Shown: positions 6,197-7,638 of the stretch, piece by piece
How positions within the stretch are numbered: the stretch's first letter is position 1
Layout of the letters: each line of letters starts with the position of its first letter
NCBI GenBank assembly: GCA_015222555.1
Contig: JADFVM010000216.1
Coordinates: 1-7,638 of the forward strand
DNA: 7,638 nucleotides
DNA from: Pseudomonadota bacterium
GTDB taxonomy: Bacteria; Desulfobacterota; JADFVX01
Reading direction: 5' to 3'
The notes under the pieces: generated by a model
The model's input: only the letters and a program-made list of their open reading frames with translations
What the model was told of the DNA's origin: nothing
Database searches by the model: none
Translations under genes and position numbers: made by a program

Positions 6197-7638
6197 ATGC
6201 GTGCCTTAATTCTGTTTATTGCCAAAGAGTGGGTATTGGCTCTTTGCCTCACCCTTATCATCCTCCTCTTTTACAGTCTTGGATGGCAGCCCTTCAAATC
6301 CTTTGAAATAAATTCCTATGACTTTCGCTCCGACCTGCGCAGAAAGTTGCCGGCTTCTCCCATTGTTATAGTCGATATCGATTATGAAAGCATTGAAAAG
6401 CTGGGTGCCTGGCCCTGGCCCCGTACGCGTATCGCCGATTTGATTTCCCTTCTTAATTCCTATGAAGCTACAGTGATAGGACTTGATCTGCTCTATGCTG
6501 AGGCCTCTTCCGATTTAATCCACAAGGAGATTGCTCTACTCATTGATGATTTTAAAAAGAAGGGGTCAAAGAAAAAAAAGGCGCTTTCTCCCTTCATAGC
6601 CCGACTGAAGGAAGTAGGGGAAAAGCTTGACGAAGACAAGGCGCTGGCCACAGCGGTGAAATCGGCACGTAACGTTGTCATGCCGATGCACTTCTCGCTG
6701 CAACGTCTTAAGGGGGCTCGGGAATCAGATCTTGTAAAGATGTTGAAACGGCTTCATGACGGAGGAATGGAGGCCTCACATGTTTATGGTAACGAGGTCA
6801 GAGGGCCCATAGGTAAAATAGCAAAAAAATCCAGAGCCATCGGTCACAACAACCGTATTGCCGACGAAGACGGCAAGATGAGAAGAGAGTATCTTCTCAT
6901 TGATTATAAAGGCAGTTTTTACCCTTCCTTCAGCCTGCAGGTGGCGGCTTTGTACTTGAACAGTCCTGTCAAACCGGTTAAAAATCTTGACAGCATCCGC
7001 ACACGGCATGGTCTGAAGATAGATACATTGGAAATCCCCACGGGGGATGACAATTCCATGCTGATCAGCTTCAACGAGCCGAAGAGCTTTTCCCGGTATT
7101 CCTTCCATGAAGTAATGGAAGAAAAGATTCCTGCCGAAAAATTTAAAGACAGGATTGTCCTCGTCGGATTAAATGGCCGGGAGCGGCTCATGCATTCAGA
7201 GGTGTTGGGGATGGCAGGGCAGGACTCCCTCCTTATTACAGCCAATGTGATTGAAAACATCATTAACGGCAATCATCTCATGAGACCGCCATGGGCATTC
7301 CCCATCGAAGCGGGAGTGATTATTGCTATAGGCTTCTTTCTGGCCTTTTTCGCCCACAGGTTGAGCCGGAGGGCCGCTATTGCCAGCATATTTGCCTTTT
7401 CCATTATCTGGAGCATTCTTACCATTTACCTCTTTATTGAACATGGTCTCTGGCTTTCAATGGTCTATCCCACCTTCCTGCTTATTTTTGGCTATATTTC
7501 AATGGGTGTCATAAAGAGGCTCATTCGTAATAAAGACATGATGGACCAGGAGACCATTGAGTCTAACAAGATGCTTGCCCTTTCATTCCAGAGTCAGGGG
7601 CTGCTCGATATGGCATTTGACAAACTAAAAAGATGTCC
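6197..7638 (+). CDS. CHASE2-domain membrane sensor, probable N-terminal part of a serine/threonine kinase
   Basis: The frame is open from ATG at 6197 to the right edge (480 codons, incomplete). A transmembrane helix at about 11-28 is followed by an extracytoplasmic CHASE2 domain at about 35-365. Hallmarks are SPIVIVDIDYESIEKLGAWP then WPRTR at 54-78, VIGLDLLYAE at 93-102, GHNNRIADEDGKMRR at 216-230 and FKDRIVLVG at 316-324. Three closely spaced helices follow at about 370-387, 394-414 and 417-437, the usual CHASE2 arrangement. From 440 on the chain should be cytoplasmic; 'LALSFQSQGLLDMAFDKLKRC' (460-480) resembles the TPR linker of CHASE2 serine/threonine kinases, but the output domain is outside the window, and a cyclase or histidine kinase is possible. 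A lysine-rich loop (KKKGSKKKK, 120-128) includes an A8 run at 6572-6579. The start is uncertain: the in-frame stop at 6161 limits it, ATG 6197 lacks a close ribosome binding site, and the AAGGAAGG at 6163-6170 would better suit a CTG at 6179 or TTG at 6188. Confidence 0.88.
   Translation, partial: MRALILFIAKEWVLALCLTLIILLFYSLGWQPFKSFEINSYDFRSDLRRKLPASPIVIVDIDYESIEKLGAWPWPRTRIADLISLLNSYEATVIGLDLLYAEASSDLIHKEIALLIDDFKKKGSKKKKALSPFIARLKEVGEKLDEDKALATAVKSARNVVMPMHFSLQRLKGARESDLVKMLKRLHDGGMEASHVYGNEVRGPIGKIAKKSRAIGHNNRIADEDGKMRREYLLIDYKGSFYPSFSLQVAALYLNSPVKPVKNLDSIRTRHGLKIDTLEIPTGDDNSMLISFNEPKSFSRYSFHEVMEEKIPAEKFKDRIVLVGLNGRERLMHSEVLGMAGQDSLLITANVIENIINGNHLMRPPWAFPIEAGVIIAIGFFLAFFAHRLSRRAAIASIFAFSIIWSILTIYLFIEHGLWLSMVYPTFLLIFGYISMGVIKRLIRNKDMMDQETIESNKMLALSFQSQGLLDMAFDKLKRC

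Noticed and set aside
6021..6209. Plus-strand ORF of 62 codons bridging the PPC and CHASE2 genes, with a Cys-rich tail
   Set aside because: It begins with GTG inside the PPC gene in another frame and overlaps the CHASE2 start; there is no sign of selection on it.
6776..7444. Minus-strand ORFs of 82-117 codons under the CHASE2 gene
   Set aside because: Shadows of the plus-strand CHASE2 frame, which has clear family motifs throughout.

Overview
The window reads as chromosome of a Gram-negative bacterium of moderate, slightly AT-leaning composition. The mix of proteins (a very long secreted NHL/TPR repeat protein, a CHASE2 membrane sensor, a stand-alone PPC/DUF296 protein) is typical of Deltaproteobacteria-like (Desulfobacterota and relatives) genomes. 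That placement is inference from gene content, not from a marker gene.

Left half, minus strand (1-3961): one uninterrupted frame of at least 1320 codons that runs off the left edge. It encodes an exported protein with a signal peptide, twelve NHL-type beta-propeller repeats (enough for two six-bladed propellers), a fibronectin type III-like linker, about fourteen TPR units and the start of a further C-terminal beta-rich region. A plausible promoter with a perfect 16-bp palindrome in its spacer lies about 100 bp upstream of the start.

Middle (3962-5601): no intact gene between 3962 and 4721. This stretch holds the promoter, then a decayed 5' fragment of an IS1380-like transposase (two frame changes, truncated after about 100 codons), then AT-rich sequence with nothing recognisable. 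A histidine phosphatase gene follows on the minus strand (4722-5342). It is separated from the next, divergent gene by 259 bp carrying a three-copy AT-rich repeat.

Right part, plus strand (5602-7638): a PPC/DUF296 domain protein, a 163-bp gap, then a CHASE2-domain membrane protein that runs off the right edge. Its last visible residues look like the start of the TPR linker seen in CHASE2 serine/threonine kinases, so the missing part may be a kinase. The NHL-TPR protein and the CHASE2 protein could both work at the cell envelope, but nothing in the window proves that they act together.
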